Shown: in pieces, positions 7,715 through 20,252 of the stretch
Position numbering within the stretch: position 1 is the stretch's first letter
Layout of the letters: every line of letters begins with the position of its first letter
DNA from: Lentzea tibetensis
GTDB taxonomy: Bacteria > Actinomycetota > Actinomycetes > Mycobacteriales > Pseudonocardiaceae
Direction of reading: 5' to 3'
DNA length: 64,000 nt
Assembly (NCBI RefSeq): GCF_007845675.1
Contig: NZ_VOBR01000014.1
Coordinates: forward strand, 124,001 to 188,000
The notes under the pieces: model-generated
The model's database searches: none
Seen by the model: the letters and a program-made list of their open reading frames with translations, nothing else
What the model was told of the DNA's origin: nothing
Program-made: the position numbers and the translations under genes

Positions 7715-9390
7715 CAGAACAGGAAGTAGCGCTGCGCCATGGGCAGCTCGGTGGCGGGCTGCGGCTCGATCAGCTCGCCGTCGACGTGCACGGCGAAGCT
7801 GTCCGGGTCCACGCGCACGCGCGGCATGGCGTCGTTGAGGATCATGTCCGCCTTGCCGACGCCGCGGGTGTTCTTCACCGGCAGCACGCGCCGCGCGAAC
7901 CGGTCCGCGATGCCGTCCTCGATCGCCTGCTCCGACACGAAGTGCACGCTGCTCTGCGCACCGGCGGACGCACCGAACATGGGCCGCGCGAACACCGGCT
8001 GCGGCGTCGGGATGGACGCGTTCGCGTCACCCATCGCGGCCCACGCGATGAACCCGCCCTTCAGCACGACGGACGGCCGCACGCCGAAGAACTTGGGCTC
8101 CCACAGCACGAGGTCCGCGAGCTTGCCCGGCTCGACCGAGCCGACCTCGTCGTCGATGCCGTGCGCGATGGCCGGGTTGATCGTGTACTTCGCGACGTAA
8201 CGCCGGGCGCGCAGGTTGTCCTCGCCGCGCCGCTTCAGCATCACGTGCGCGGTCTGCCACGTCCGGATGATCACCTCACCGACCCGGCCCATGGCCTGCG
8301 AGTCGGAGCTGATCATCGAGATGGCGCCGAGGTCGTGCAGCACGTCCTCGGCCGCGATCGTGCTCGGCCGGATGCGGCTCTCCGCGAACGCCAGGTCCTC
8401 GGGCACCGAGGGGTTGAGGTGGTGGCAGACCATCAGCATGTCGAGGTGCTCGTCGAGCGTGTTGACGGTGTGCGGCCGGGTCGGGTTCGTCGACGACGGC
8501 AGGACGTTCGGCTCGGAGACGATCTGGATGATGTCGGGCGCGTGCCCGCCGCCGGCGCCTTCCGAGTGGTAGGCGTTGATGGACCGACCGGCGATGGCGT
8601 CCACTGTGGACTCCAGGAAGCCCGCCTCGTTCAGCGTGTCGGTGTGGATCGCGACCTGCACGCCGGACTCGTCGGCGATCCGCAGGCACGCGTCGATCGC
8701 GGCGGGCGTGGTGCCCCAGTCCTCGTGCAGCTTGAACCCGCCCGCGCCGCCGACGAGCTGCTCGCGCAACGCCTCGTCGCGAACCGTGTTCCCCTTGCCC
8801 AGCAGCAGGACGTTGACGGGCAGGTGGTCCATCGCGGTCAGCATGCGGCCCAGGTTCCACGCGCCGGGCGTCACCGTCGTGGCCTTCGTGCCCTCCGCGG
8901 GCCCGGTGCCGCCGCCGATCAACGTGGTGAGCCCGGACGCCAGCGCCTCGTCCACGATCTGCGGACAGATGAAGTGCACGTGGCAGTCGATGCCACCGGC
9001 GGTCAGGATCTTCCCGTTGCCGGACAGGATCTCCGTCGACGGGCCGATCACGATGTCGACGCCGTCCATGGTGTCCGGGTTGCCCGCCTTGCCGATCTTC
9101 TCGATGCGGCCGTCGCGGACGGCGACGTCGGCCTTGACGACGCCCCAGTGGTCGAGGATCACCGCGCCGGTGATCACCAGGTCCGGGGCGCCCTCGGCAC
9201 GGGTCGCCATGCCCTGCCCCATGGACTCGCGGATGACCTTGCCGCCACCGAAGATGACCTCGTCGCCGGAACCACCGGCGCGGCAGCGGTCTTCGGTGAC
9301 CTCGAGGTAGATGTCCGTGTCCGCCAACCGGATCCGGTCACCGGTCGTCGGGCCGAGGAGCTCGGCGTAGCGCTCGCGATCGATCGTCAT
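7714..9390 (-). CDS. ureC: Urease alpha subunit (catalytic)
   Basis: Nickel amidohydrolase that splits urea into ammonia and carbamate. Full length (558 residues). Active-site elements are present: [13 protein letters not shown] (HxH nickel ligands), [12 protein letters not shown] with the carbamylated Lys bridging both nickel ions, [26 protein letters not shown], and the mobile flap MVCHHLNP with the catalytic Cys-His. It should be active once loaded with nickel. It starts at ATG 9390, overlapping the ureAB stop by 4 bases. Confidence 0.97.
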   Translation of the reverse strand: MTIDRERYAELLGPTTGDRIRLADTDIYLEVTEDRCRAGGSGDEVIFGGGKVIRESMGQGMATRAEGAPDLVITGAVILDHWGVVKADVAVRDGRIEKIGKAGNPDTMDGVDIVIGPSTEILSGNGKILTAGGIDCHVHFICPQIVDEALASGLTTLIGGGTGPAEGTKATTVTPGAWNLGRMLTAMDHLPVNVLLLGKGNTVRDEALREQLVGGAGGFKLHEDWGTTPAAIDACLRIADESGVQVAIHTDTLNEAGFLESTVDAIAGRSINAYHSEGAGGGHAPDIIQIVSEPNVLPSSTNPTRPHTVNTLDEHLDMLMVCHHLNPSVPEDLAFAESRIRPSTIAAEDVLHDLGAISMISSDSQAMGRVGEVIIRTWQTAHVMLKRRGEDNLRARRYVAKYTINPAIAHGIDDEVGSVEPGKLADLVLWEPKFFGVRPSVVLKGGFIAWAAMGDANASIPTPQPVFARPMFGASAGAQSSVHFVSEQAIEDGIADRFARRVLPVKNTRGVGKADMILNDAMPRVRVDPDSFAVHVDGELIEPQPATELPMAQRYFLF

Positions 9391-9986
9391 CGTTGCAGTC
9401 CAGGAACTCGGCGCAGCCCGGCGAGTGGAACGAGGACGACCTCGCGTTCGACACCCGGTTCGAACCGGGTCGCGGTGCCCGCCGGGATGTCGAGCCGGTA
9501 GCCCCGCGCGGCCTCGCGGTCGAACTCCAGCCCGGTGTTGACCGCCGCGAAGTGGAAGTGCGACCCGACCTGCACCGGCCGGTCCGCGGTGTTGACGACG
9601 ACGAGCGTGCGGCGCTCCCGGCCGGGGTTCAGCTCGACCGGCTCGCTGCCGACGACCACCTCACCCGGTGCGGGCGCACCGCTCGGCGCGATCGGCCCGT
9701 GCACGGTGACGAGCTTCGTGCCGTCCGGGAACGTGGCCTCGACCTGGACGGACTCGATCATCTCCGGCACACCGGGCAGCACCTGCTCCGGCGCGAGGAC
9801 CGCGCGTCCGCTCTGCATCAGCTCGCTCACCGTGCGCCCGTCCCGCGCGCCTTCGAGCACGTGGTCGGTGATCAGCGCGACGGCCTCCGGGTAGTTCAGC
9901 AGCACACCGCGTTCGAGCCTGCGGCGAGCCACGTCCGCTGCGACGTGCACGAGGAGCTTGTCCTGCTCGTGCGGAGTCAGGTGCAT
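9387..9986 (-). CDS. ureAB: Fused urease gamma/beta subunit (UreA-UreB)
   Basis: One 199-residue chain joins the usual gamma and beta subunits. Residues 1-100 are UreA-like ([46 protein letters not shown]). From about residue 105 the chain is UreB-like ([46 protein letters not shown]). Gamma-beta fusions are known from Helicobacter UreA and some actinomycetes. ATG at 9986 fits the family N-terminus better than upstream in-frame codons. First gene of the operon; its promoter must lie in 9987-10080, shared divergently with the citrate synthase gene. Confidence 0.95.
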   Translation of the reverse strand: MHLTPHEQDKLLVHVAADVARRRLERGVLLNYPEAVALITDHVLEGARDGRTVSELMQSGRAVLAPEQVLPGVPEMIESVQVEATFPDGTKLVTVHGPIAPSGAPAPGEVVVGSEPVELNPGRERRTLVVVNTADRPVQVGSHFHFAAVNTGLEFDREAARGYRLDIPAGTATRFEPGVEREVVLVPLAGLRRVPGLQR

Positions 9987-10080
9987 GCGACATGGTCTAT
10001 CACGCGGAAGCGCTCTACCGCAGAGTGGAAACAAGCCCGAAACGATTGTGTCAGCGTCTCAACAGGCGTTGAGTTGGGTC

Positions 10081-11178
10081 ATGACTCAGCTTGCCGCCGA
10101 GGGTCTGGAGGGCGTGGTCGCCTTCCGCACCGAGATCGCCGAACCGGACCGCGACGGTGGCGCGCTGCGCTACCGCGGGGTCGACATCGAGGACCTGGTC
10201 GGACGCGTGTCGTTCGGCAACGTCTGGGCACTGCTCGTCGACGGCCGCTTCGGCCCCGGCCTGCCGCCGGCCGAGCCGTTCCCGATCCCGGTGCACACCG
10301 GCGACGTCCGGGTGGACGTGCAGGCCGCGCTGGCGATGGTCGCGCCGATCTGGGGCTACGAGCCGCTGCTCGACATCTCGCTTCCCGAGGCCCGCGCCCA
10401 GCTCGCCCGCGCGTCGGTGATGGCCCTGTCGTACGCGGCGCAGTCGGCGCGCGGCATCGGACGGCCCGCCGTGCCGCAGCGGCGCATCGACGAGTGCACG
10501 ACCGTCACCGAGCGCTTCCTGACCCGGTGGCGCGGCGACCCGGATCCGTTGCACGTCAGGGCCTTGGACGCCTACTGGGTGTCCGCGGCCGAGCACGGCC
10601 TCAACGCGTCCACGTTCACCGCGCGCGTGATCGCCTCCACCGGCGCCGACGTCGCCGCCGCGCTGTCCGGCGCGATCGGTGCCATGTCCGGGCCGCTGCA
10701 CGGCGGTGCGCCCGCACGCGTGCTGCCGATGATCGAGGCGGCGGAACGCGGTGATCCTTCGGCTGTGGTGCGCGGGATTCTCGATCGGGGCGACCGGCTG
10801 ATGGGCTTCGGGCACCGGGTCTACCGGGCCGAGGACCCGCGGGCTCGGGTGCTGCGCCGCACGTGCCTCGAACTCGGCGCGCCGCGCTACGAGGTGGCGG
10901 CGGCCCTGGAGCAGGCCGCGTTGGCCGAGCTGCGGACCCGGCGGCCCGACCGGGCCATCGAGACCAATGTGGAGTTCTGGGCCGCGGTCATCCTCGACTT
11001 CGCCCAGGTGCCGCCGCACATGATGCCCGCGATGTTCACCTGCGCCCGGACGGCCGGGTGGTCGGCGCACGTGCTGGAGCAGAAGCGGACCGGGCGGCTG
11101 GTGCGTCCGTCCGCCGCCTACATCGGGCCTGGGCCCCGGCAGCCGGAGGACGTGGAGGGGTGGTCCGAGATCGCGTGA
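10081..11178 (+). CDS. Citrate synthase 2 (CitA-type)
   Basis: Condenses oxaloacetate and acetyl-CoA (or a related acyl-CoA). The 365 residues include the actinobacterial CitA opening GLEGVVAFRTEIAEPD and GGALRYRGVDIEDLVG. Catalytic His motifs are HGLNAST and GPLHGGAP, and the GFGHRVYR region is intact with ED-PRAR following. ATG at 10081 aligns with the start I recall for mycobacterial CitA; a GTG about 30 bases upstream is the alternative. In many actinomycetes this gene lies near pdxH, as here. Methylcitrate synthase activity cannot be excluded. Confidence 0.9.
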   Translation: MTQLAAEGLEGVVAFRTEIAEPDRDGGALRYRGVDIEDLVGRVSFGNVWALLVDGRFGPGLPPAEPFPIPVHTGDVRVDVQAALAMVAPIWGYEPLLDISLPEARAQLARASVMALSYAAQSARGIGRPAVPQRRIDECTTVTERFLTRWRGDPDPLHVRALDAYWVSAAEHGLNASTFTARVIASTGADVAAALSGAIGAMSGPLHGGAPARVLPMIEAAERGDPSAVVRGILDRGDRLMGFGHRVYRAEDPRARVLRRTCLELGAPRYEVAAALEQAALAELRTRRPDRAIETNVEFWAAVILDFAQVPPHMMPAMFTCARTAGWSAHVLEQKRTGRLVRPSAAYIGPGPRQPEDVEGWSEIA

Positions 11179-11211
11179 CCGCCGCTCAGGACGGTCACGC
11201 GACCGATCACC

Positions 11212-11724
11212 CTAGTTGGTCCAGTACCAGTACTGGTCGTTGTAGGCGGACGTGCACGGGAACCCGAACACGTTTCCGTCGGCGTGCGCCGCGACGCACC
11301 ATCCCGGGTGGAACACGTTCTCGATCATTCCGGCGATGCCGTTGTAATTCCGCCAGAACTGGTCGTCATACCTCGGCACGCAGGGATGCGTGAAAACCCT
11401 GCCGCCAGGATGCATGGTGAGACACGCGCCGCTGTGCCCGTTCTGAATCTGACCGTTCGGGAACCACTGCCAGTACTGGTCCGCGTACTGGCCGGTGCAC
11501 CCGCCGAACAGGAACACGTCCGGATGATGGTTCGCGAGACACAGGCCGGACGAAAGGCCGACATTGCGCAGCACGCGAAAGGCCTGCGCACTGACGTCTC
11601 CCGTGTTCGGCGCCTTCGCCAGTGACGACGGATCCACGGCCGCGGAAGCAGGCGCAGCCGTGAACACCATCATCACGACCGCGAGCAATCCTAGAAGGAA
11701 CGTACCCAGCTTTCTATTAGCCAT
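11212..11724 (-). CDS. Small secreted ricin-type lectin-like protein
   Basis: 170 residues with a clear Sec signal (MANRKLGTFLLGLLAVVMMVF, written here as two parts: MANRKLGTFL and LGLLAVVMMVF) and a probable cut after APASA near residue 28. The mature part contains three related blocks, each ending in a Q-x-W-type motif (DQYWQW, DQFWRN, DQYWYW) and each holding a conserved Cys (GLCLAN, GACLTM, GWCVAA). This is the pattern of a ricin-B beta-trefoil carbohydrate-binding domain, here standing alone. It may bind glycans at the cell surface or outside the cell. It converges with the citrate synthase gene, 33 bases away. Confidence 0.75.
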   Translation of the reverse strand: MANRKLGTFLLGLLAVVMMVFTAAPASAAVDPSSLAKAPNTGDVSAQAFRVLRNVGLSSGLCLANHHPDVFLFGGCTGQYADQYWQWFPNGQIQNGHSGACLTMHPGGRVFTHPCVPRYDDQFWRNYNGIAGMIENVFHPGWCVAAHADGNVFGFPCTSAYNDQYWYWTN

Positions 11725-11938
11725 AACTCAGACAGCCTTTCCCCAAAAAGGCGCACGAGAAACCAGAAGCCCCCAAATAGCCCCCAGCTACGAGAACCGT
11801 ACTCGCCTGGAGTGAGGCCGGGCAAAGATGCAATCGGCGCAATTCCCGTTGCACCCCTCTGTCCACCGATCGGTTGACAGCCGGAGTCAGTCGCGCGGTC
11901 GTCCCGCCGGACCCCCTCTCCGGACCAGCATTGAGGAC

Positions 11939-12763
11939 ATGAACGCGATCCGAGTGAGGGGCCTGATGAAGGCCTACGAGAACCACCAGGCGGTGGACGG
12001 AGTCGACCTCGACGTCGCACGCGGTGAGGTCTTCGCGGTCCTCGGCCCGAACGGGGCGGGCAAGACCACGACCGTCGAGATCCTCGAGGGGCACCGAGTG
12101 CGCGACGGCGGCGAGGTGCACGTGCTGGGGCAGGACCCCGGCAAGGCGCCGCGGACGTGGCGGTCGCGCATCGGGGTGGTCCTGCAGACCGCGAACGACG
12201 CGGCGGAGCTGACCGTCGCCGAGTCGGTGCGGCACTACGCCAAGTACTACGCCGACCCGCGCGACCCGGACGAGGTCGTGGACCTGGTCGGGCTGACCGA
12301 CAAGGCGAAGGCGCGGGTGCGGACGCTGTCCGGCGGGCAGCGGCGCAGGCTGGACGTGGCGCTCGGCATCATCGGACGGCCCGAGCTGGTGTTCCTCGAC
12401 GAGCCGACCACCGGCTTCGACCCGGAGGCGCGCAGGCAGTTCTGGGCGCTCATCCGCGAGCTCGCCGACGAGGGCACCACGATCCTGCTCACCACGCACT
12501 ACCTGGACGAGGCCGAGGCGCTCGCGGACCGGGTCGCCGTGCTGGCCAAGGGAAAGATCGTCGCGGAGGGGACGCCGCAGACGCTGGGCGGCCGGGCGCA
12601 CGCCGACGCGCGGATCCGGTGGGCCGACCCCAACGGACCGCGCGAGCTGTTCACGTCCGAGCCCACCAAGGTCGTCGCCGAACTCGCACGACACGGCGAG
12701 CTGGCCGGACTCACCGTCACCCGACCGAGCCTCGAAGACGTGTACCTGGAGCTGATCGCATGA
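11939..12763 (+). CDS. ABC transporter ATP-binding protein (ABC-2 exporter type)
   Basis: ATPase subunit of 274 residues: Walker A LGPNGAGKTTTVE, Q-loop GVVLQTAND, signature LSGGQRRRLDVALG, Walker B VFLDEPTTGFDPEA, H-loop LTTHYLDEAEAL. This matches the DrrA/NatA group that pairs with ABC-2 permeases. ATG at 11939 begins MNAIRVRGLMKAYEN; the frame extends upstream without homology. A TTGACA at 11873-11878 could be the -35 element of its promoter. It overlaps the permease gene (ATGA) and heads a four-gene operon that ends in a two-component system, which may sense the exported compound. Confidence 0.93.
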   Translation: MNAIRVRGLMKAYENHQAVDGVDLDVARGEVFAVLGPNGAGKTTTVEILEGHRVRDGGEVHVLGQDPGKAPRTWRSRIGVVLQTANDAAELTVAESVRHYAKYYADPRDPDEVVDLVGLTDKAKARVRTLSGGQRRRLDVALGIIGRPELVFLDEPTTGFDPEARRQFWALIRELADEGTTILLTTHYLDEAEALADRVAVLAKGKIVAEGTPQTLGGRAHADARIRWADPNGPRELFTSEPTKVVAELARHGELAGLTVTRPSLEDVYLELIA

Positions 12764-13560
12764 CCACCGTCGCCGCACTGCCCGGAGTTCTGAGCCTCGG
12801 CCTCGCGAGGGGTGGGACCGAGCTCAGGGAGTTCTTCCGGCAGAAGGAGAACGTGGTGTTCACGTTCTCGCTGCCCGCCGTGATCATGCTGCTGCTGGGC
12901 TCGGTGTACGTCACCGAGCCGATCCACGGCCAGATGTTCGCGGCCAGCATGATCGGCGCCGGCATCATCTCGACGAGCTTCGTCGGGCTGGGCATCAGCG
13001 TCGCCGCGGACCGCGAGGACGGCACGCTGAAGCGGTTGCGCACCACGCCGATGCCGCTCGCGTCGTACTTCATCGGCAAGGCGATCATGGTGCTGGTGGC
13101 GAGCCTCGCCGAGGTCGCGCTGCTGCTGGGCGTCGCGATCCTGCGGTTCGACGTCGAGGTGCCGACGGACCCGGCCAAGTGGCTGACGTTCACGTGGGTG
13201 TTCCTGCTCGGCGTGGTCTCGTGCTCGCTGCTCGGCATGGTCGTCAGCTCGATCGCGCGGTCCACCCGCAGCGCGCCCGCCGTGCTGAACCTGCCGTACA
13301 TCATCCTGCAGTTCATCTCGGGTGTGTTCATCACGATCAGCGCACTGCCCGGCTCGCTGCAGACCGCAGGTGCGATCTTCCCGCTCAGGTGGGTGTGCCA
13401 GGGTTTCCGATCGGTGTTCGCTTTCAGTGACGAGTACGCGCTCCAGGAGGTGGCCGGGTCATGGGAACTGGGGAAGGCTGCGCTGATCCTCGGGGTCTGG
13501 AGCGTCGTCGGGCTGGTGCTGGTGACGCGGACGTTCCGGTGGCACAACGAGCGCCGCTGA
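12760..13560 (+). CDS. ABC-2 type exporter permease
   Basis: 266 residues with six predicted membrane spans; partner of the ATPase encoded upstream. Typical ABC-2 features are the cytosolic loop DREDGTLKRLRTTPMPLASYF (shortened here: REDGTLKRLRTTPMP), which couples to the ATPase, and a late segment NLPYIILQFISGVFI followed by LPGSLQ and PLRWVCQGFRS. Substrates of the group include drugs, lipids and antibiotics; none can be named here. The stop at 13560 overlaps the probable GTG start of the kinase gene. Confidence 0.9.
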   Translation: MTTVAALPGVLSLGLARGGTELREFFRQKENVVFTFSLPAVIMLLLGSVYVTEPIHGQMFAASMIGAGIISTSFVGLGISVAADREDGTLKRLRTTPMPLASYFIGKAIMVLVASLAEVALLLGVAILRFDVEVPTDPAKWLTFTWVFLLGVVSCSLLGMVVSSIARSTRSAPAVLNLPYIILQFISGVFITISALPGSLQTAGAIFPLRWVCQGFRSVFAFSDEYALQEVAGSWELGKAALILGVWSVVGLVLVTRTFRWHNERR

Positions 13561-14597
13561 CGACCTGGTACGTGCTGTTCGCGATGACGTACCTCGCGAC
13601 CTCCACGATCGTCGTGTTCGACAGCGAGACCCCGGTCGCCGGCCGCATGACGGCGACCGGGTTCCTCGCGCTCAACGCGGTGTGGTTCCTCGTCTACGGC
13701 CGCAGGCTCGTCGAGCGGCACCCGGACGACTGGCGCGGGTTCATCTACGCGGCCGGGTCGCTCGCCACGTTCGCCAGTGCGGTGTGGTTCAGCGGCTCGG
13801 CCACGTTCGCGCTGTTCGGGCTGGTGCCGCAGCTGTACATGGTGCTGCCGCTGTCGTGGGCGTTCTGGCCGATGGCGCTGTTCGTGCTGACGCCGTCGAT
13901 CCTCACGCTGATCAGCGGGCAGTCACCCGCTCTGCAGCTGGCGCTCGCGGTGCTGATCATCGTGTTCTCGCACGCGTTCGGCTGGGCCATCACCAGGATC
14001 GCCGAGCAGAACGAGCAGCGCGGCGCGTTGCTGGACCAGATCGAGTCGCTCACCCTCGAGGCCGAGCGGGCCCGGATGTCGGCGGAGATCCACGACACGC
14101 TGGCGCAGGGCTTCACGTCGATCATCACGCTGCTGCAGGCCCAGCAGCCGAACGTCGAGCTGGCGCTGCGGACGGCGCGGGAGAACCTCCGCGAGGCGCG
14201 GGCGCTCGTCGCGGCGACCGCACCGTCCCCTTTGGACGGCAGCTCGCTCGAGGACGCGGTGCGGCGCCTGGTGTCCGCGAGCGAGGTCGAGTCGTCGTTC
14301 CGCGTGATAGGCGATCCGGCCGCGCTGCCGACCTCGGTGGAGGTGGTGTTGCTGCGGACCGCGCAGGAGGCGTTGCACAACGTGCGCAAGCACTCCGGCG
14401 CGAAGACGGTCGCCGTGGTGCTGCGGTTCGACCCGGCCGGGGTGTCGCTCGAGGTGCGCGACGACGGCCGCGGGTTCGGTGACGCACCCGAGGGCTTCGG
14501 GCTGCGCGGGATGCGCGCACGGCTGGAGCAGGTGGGTGGCAGGCTGACGCTCGGCGGCGCTCCGGGGGCGTCGGTGCTGGTGGAGGTGCCGTTGTGA
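13539..14597 (+). CDS. Sensor histidine kinase (DesK/NarX HisKA_3 type)
   Basis: About 352 residues. The first 150 form four to five membrane spans without a large extracytoplasmic loop. The phosphoacceptor segment RMSAEIHDTLAQGFTSII has its His near residue 184. The ATP-binding part has RTAQEALHNVRKHSGA (N-box) and VRDDGRGFGDAPEGFGLRGM (G-boxes). GTG at 13539 (VAQRAPLTTWYV) is the likely start, overlapping the permease end by 22 bases. Membrane-embedded kinases next to an ABC exporter often sense envelope stress or the exporter's substrate; that role is inferred. Confidence 0.88.
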   Translation: MAQRAPLTTWYVLFAMTYLATSTIVVFDSETPVAGRMTATGFLALNAVWFLVYGRRLVERHPDDWRGFIYAAGSLATFASAVWFSGSATFALFGLVPQLYMVLPLSWAFWPMALFVLTPSILTLISGQSPALQLALAVLIIVFSHAFGWAITRIAEQNEQRGALLDQIESLTLEAERARMSAEIHDTLAQGFTSIITLLQAQQPNVELALRTARENLREARALVAATAPSPLDGSSLEDAVRRLVSASEVESSFRVIGDPAALPTSVEVVLLRTAQEALHNVRKHSGAKTVAVVLRFDPAGVSLEVRDDGRGFGDAPEGFGLRGMRARLEQVGGRLTLGGAPGASVLVEVPL

Positions 14598-15193
14598 TCA
14601 GGATTCTGCTGGTGGACGACCACCCGGTCGTGCGGCAGGGGCTGCGCGGCATGCTCGTCGCCGACGACCTGGAGGTGGTCGGCGAGGCGAGCTCCGGCGA
14701 GGAGGCCGTCGCGCAGGCGGCCGCGCTCACCCCGGACGTCGTGCTGATGGACCTGCGCATGCCCGGCATGGACGGGGTCGCGGCGACCGCGAAGATCGTC
14801 CCGACCGGACGGCGGGTGCTCGTGCTCACGACGTACGACACCGACTCGGACATCCTGCGCGCGGTCGAGGCGGGTGCTTCTGGCTACCTGCTGAAGGACT
14901 CGACGCCCGCGGAGCTGATCAACGCCATCCGCGCCACCGCGCGCGGCGAGACGGTGCTGGCGCCGTCGATGGTGACGAAGCTGGTCGGCCAGGTCCGCAC
15001 GCCGCCGCTGTCCGCACGGGAGGTCGAGGTGCTGAAGTGCGTGGCCCGCGGCCTGTCGAACGTCGAGATCGGACGGACCCTGTTCATCAGCGAGGCCACG
15101 GTCAAGACGCACCTGCTGCGGGCGTTCAACAAACTGGGCGTGTCCGACCGGACCGCCGCCGTGACGACCGCGATGGATCGCGGGCTGTTGTAG
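14594..15193 (+). CDS. NarL/LuxR-family response regulator
   Basis: 199 residues. The receiver domain runs from about 1 to 120 with VDDHPVVRQGL at the acidic pocket, the phosphorylation Asp in VVLMDLRMPGMDG near residue 53, and the conserved Thr and Lys in LTTYD and YLLKD. The C-terminal LuxR-type helix-turn-helix is LSAREVEVLKCVARGLSN followed by SEATVKTHLLRAFNKLGV. It starts at a GTG overlapping the kinase stop (GTGA) and is the last gene of the operon. It probably controls its own ABC exporter. Confidence 0.93.
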   Translation: MIRILLVDDHPVVRQGLRGMLVADDLEVVGEASSGEEAVAQAAALTPDVVLMDLRMPGMDGVAATAKIVPTGRRVLVLTTYDTDSDILRAVEAGASGYLLKDSTPAELINAIRATARGETVLAPSMVTKLVGQVRTPPLSAREVEVLKCVARGLSNVEIGRTLFISEATVKTHLLRAFNKLGVSDRTAAVTTAMDRGLL

Positions 15194-17362
<2,169 letters not shown>

Positions 17363-17366
17363 GGTA

Positions 17367-17415
17367 GATGAGGGGATCTCACCTCAAGATCACGTCGAGG
17401 AAAGATCCCCTCATC
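17367..17415 (-). terminator. Intrinsic terminator of the MacB-like operon
   Basis: GATGAGGGGATCT (17367-17379) and AGATCCCCTCATC (17403-17415) form a perfect 13-bp stem with a 23-base loop. It lies just past the stop of the permease gene (17420) and just before the DUF2199 gene on the same strand, so it should insulate the two. Confidence 0.75.
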
Positions 17416-17419
17416 CCTT

Positions 17420-18568
17420 CTACGCGAGGGCTTCCGTGGGCGACAGCCTGGCCGCGCGCACGGCGGGATAGACCCCTGCGACCATCCCGACGAGCATCGC
17501 CGCGCCCACTCCGCCCAGCAGGGCTGGCAGCGGGATCACGGCGGGCCACCGCTGCGACACCGAGTACCCGGCGGTGACGGCGATCCCGGCCAGCACGCCG
17601 ACCAGGCCCCCGAGCCCGGACAGCAGCACCGACTCCGCCAGGAACTGCCCTCGCACCTGCCTGCGGGTCGCCCCGAGCGCCCGCCGCAGTCCGATCTCCC
17701 TGCGCCGCTCCAGCACCGAGATCACCATCGTGTTCGCGACGCCGACGCCGCCGACCAGCAGCGCCACCGCGCCGAGACCGAGGAACAGGCCGCTGTAGGA
17801 GCTCTCCGCGATGCGCGCCGCCTCCAGCGCCTCCGACGGCCGCGACACGCGAACCTCGTTGGTGTTGGCCGGGTTCAGCGTCGCACCGAGCACACCGCGC
17901 ACGTCCTCGACAGCGTCCTCGTCGGTGCGCACGTACACGGTCGACGGGTGGCCGTCGAAGCCGAACGCCTCGCGCGCGGTGTCCCACGACACCAGCACGG
18001 ACCGCTCGACCTCCGGTGACAGCGGCATCGGCTCCAGGATGCCGACGACGGTGAACCACTGGCCGTCGATCCACACCTGCACGCCCAGCCGTTCGACGCC
18101 GAGCCGCGACGCCGCCGTCGACCCGAGCACGACCGTCTTGCCGTCGGACACGAACTTGCCGGTGCGCACCTTGCCGCGCAGCACGTCCAGCAGGTCCGGG
18201 TGCGCGGCCTGCACGGACAACCCGAGCGTGTCGCTGGTCGGCACGACGTCCGACCGGCGCACCTTCGCGGACACGGCGCCGGTCGCCGACGCGCCCGTGA
18301 CCGGCCCGATCCGGCGCGCCATCGGCACCGCGGTGTCCGGCAGGGAGGCGTTGTCACCGAAGAACGTCTGGCCCGGCTCGGCCATCAGCAGGTTCGTGCC
18401 GAGCTTGGACATCTTGTCCCGCAACGACTGCGCGCTCGACGCGGGGATCCCGATCACCGCGACCACGGCCGCGATGCCGATCGCGATCCCCAGCGCGGAC
18501 AGCACCGCGCGCAACGGTCGGGTGCGCATCCCGAAGAACCCGAGGCGCACCAGGTCGAGGAAGCTCAC
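17420..18568 (-). CDS. MacB-like ABC transporter permease (FtsX fold)
   Basis: 382 residues. One N-terminal membrane helix ([22 protein letters not shown] region), a periplasmic MacB_PCD domain of about 200 residues, then three C-terminal helices with the FtsX-family segment [29 protein letters not shown] (core [14 protein letters not shown]). Such permeases do not pump across the membrane directly but transmit ATPase force to periplasmic partners (mechanotransmission). GTG at 18568 overlaps the ATPase stop (GTGA). Last gene of a four-gene operon. Confidence 0.9.
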   Translation of the reverse strand: MSFLDLVRLGFFGMRTRPLRAVLSALGIAIGIAAVVAVIGIPASSAQSLRDKMSKLGTNLLMAEPGQTFFGDNASLPDTAVPMARRIGPVTGASATGAVSAKVRRSDVVPTSDTLGLSVQAAHPDLLDVLRGKVRTGKFVSDGKTVVLGSTAASRLGVERLGVQVWIDGQWFTVVGILEPMPLSPEVERSVLVSWDTAREAFGFDGHPSTVYVRTDEDAVEDVRGVLGATLNPANTNEVRVSRPSEALEAARIAESSYSGLFLGLGAVALLVGGVGVANTMVISVLERRREIGLRRALGATRRQVRGQFLAESVLLSGLGGLVGVLAGIAVTAGYSVSQRWPAVIPLPALLGGVGAAMLVGMVAGVYPAVRAARLSPTEALA

Positions 18569-19215
18569 ACGATCACCCCGTCGCGCACCTCGATCTTGCG
18601 CGACGTCCACGCCGCCACGTCCCGGTCGTGGGTGATGATCACGACCGTGGTGCCGTCGGAGTTCAGCTCCGCCAGCAGCTCCAGCACGCCGGAGCCCGTC
18701 GCCGTGTCGAGGTTCCCCGTCGGCTCGTCGGCGAGCACGATGCCCGGCCGGTTCACCACGGCGCGCGCGATCGCGACGCGCTGGCGTTCACCGCCGGACA
18801 GCTCGTGCGGCTTGTGCAACGCGCGGTGCAACAGACCCACTCTGTCCAAAGCGGACATCGCGAGCGAACGGCGTTTCACCCGAGGCACACCCGCGTACAC
18901 GAGCCCGGACGCGACGTTCTCCACGGCCGACAGCCCGTCGGTGAGGAAGAACTGCTGGAAGACGAACCCGATCTCCTGCGCCCGCAGAGCCGACAAACCC
19001 TGGTCGGACAACGTGGCCACGTCCTGACCGGCCACCTCGACGCGGCCGGTGGTCGGCCGGTCGAGCGTCCCCATCAGGTGCAGCAGCGTCGACTTCCCCG
19101 AGCCGGAGGGCCCGACGATCGAGACCATCTCACCGTCCCCGACGGTCAGCGAGACCTCGCGCAACGCCTCCACACCGCCGGGATAGGTCCGGCTCGCCCG
19201 GTCGACCGCGATCAC
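18565..19215 (-). CDS. MacB/LolD-type ABC ATPase
   Basis: 216 residues, a single ATPase domain: Walker [18 protein letters not shown]-loop FVFQQFFL, signature [14 protein letters not shown], Walker [18 protein letters not shown]-loop IITHDRDVA. Close in pattern to LolD/MacB/FtsE ATPases that partner FtsX-fold permeases such as the next gene. It overlaps both neighbours by 4 bases, which indicates coupled translation. Confidence 0.94.
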   Translation of the reverse strand: MIAVDRASRTYPGGVEALREVSLTVGDGEMVSIVGPSGSGKSTLLHLMGTLDRPTTGRVEVAGQDVATLSDQGLSALRAQEIGFVFQQFFLTDGLSAVENVASGLVYAGVPRVKRRSLAMSALDRVGLLHRALHKPHELSGGERQRVAIARAVVNRPGIVLADEPTGNLDTATGSGVLELLAELNSDGTTVVIITHDRDVAAWTSRKIEVRDGVIV

Positions 19216-20252
19216 GACGTCGTCACCACCTTCACGCCCTCGCGCAGCCCGTCGCCGGTGACCTCGACGAAGCCCTTGGCGAACAGGCCGGTCTTGACCG
19301 GGATCAGCTTGCGATCCTCGGTCTCCACCGCGTAACCGCCCTCGGCCAGCGCGAGCAGCGCACCCACCGGAACGGCGAGCACCCCCTGCCGCTTGCCCAC
19401 CGTGAACACCACGGAGGTGGACGCGGAGTCGATCCCCTCGGCGGCCGCGGCGTCGTCGACGGAGATCGTCAGGACGGCCTTCGGCTTCGCGCCCGGCTCG
19501 GAGCTGGTGGTCTTGGTGATCGACGTGATGGTGCCGGTCGTGCGCTTGCCGCCCGCGATGTCCAGCTCGACCTTCTCGCCCTGCTTCGAGCGGAGCTTCG
19601 AGACGTCGAGCTCGACGGTCACCGCGCGGTCGGTGCCGGTGACCTTCATCAGCTCACCGCCAGCCGGGCCGCCGATCTGCGCGGCGAGCGACGCGACCCG
19701 CACGGCAGCCGGCTGCACGACGACGTCGGCCATGCCGAGCACGCCGTTCTGCTCCAGCCCGTTCGCCTTCTGCCACTTGCGCAGCGCGGTCGCGGTGGCG
19801 GACGTGTACTTCTCGTCCGGTTCGCCGAACCCGGTGAACCCGAGGTCGCGCAGGTTCTCCTCGACGACCTTCACGTCCGGCCCGTTCGTGACGCCGACGG
19901 AGATGTCCCGGTACAGCGGCGTCTGCCCGTAGAACAGCGGAACCGGCTTGGCGTCCACCCAGCAGAGCGGCTTGCCGCGGTCGACGACGGCGCCCTGCGC
20001 GGGCAGACCGGTGATCGTGCCCTGCTTGCGCCCGGCGAGCGGGCGTTCGGCGCCGTAGGCGAGCGTGCCGGACACGGTCTGCGTGTCGGCGAGGTCGGTG
20101 CGCGTCACCGGAGCGGTCTTCACCGGCTCGGCCTTGGGTGGTTCGGCGTTCGCCCGGTCGGCGGCGACCCGCGTCACCACCACGACCGACCCGGTGCCGA
20201 TGACGAGAACGGTGACGAGGCCGGCGAGCAGCCAGCGCGTGCGATCAGCCAC
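19212..20252 (-). CDS. Membrane-anchored adaptor with peptidoglycan-binding domain
   Basis: 346 residues. One N-terminal anchor ([20 protein letters not shown]), then a HlyD/MacA-like stem ([33 protein letters not shown]). It is interrupted near residues 130-185 by a PG_binding_1-type domain ([32 protein letters not shown]). The C-terminal part is beta-rich ([21 protein letters not shown]). Gram-positive MacA analogues with this layout sit with MacB-like permeases. It probably links the transporter to the cell wall. It overlaps the ATPase stop codon. Confidence 0.85.
   Translation of the reverse strand: MADRTRWLLAGLVTVLVIGTGSVVVVTRVAADRANAEPPKAEPVKTAPVTRTDLADTQTVSGTLAYGAERPLAGRKQGTITGLPAQGAVVDRGKPLCWVDAKPVPLFYGQTPLYRDISVGVTNGPDVKVVEENLRDLGFTGFGEPDEKYTSATATALRKWQKANGLEQNGVLGMADVVVQPAAVRVASLAAQIGGPAGGELMKVTGTDRAVTVELDVSKLRSKQGEKVELDIAGGKRTTGTITSITKTTSSEPGAKPKAVLTISVDDAAAAEGIDSASTSVVFTVGKRQGVLAVPVGALLALAEGGYAVETEDRKLIPVKTGLFAKGFVEVTGDGLREGVKVVTTS

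Noticed and set aside
18568-18610. Longer start for the MacB-like permease
   Set aside because: The extension is antisense-like sequence of the ATPase end; the GTGA overlap at 18568 is the natural start.
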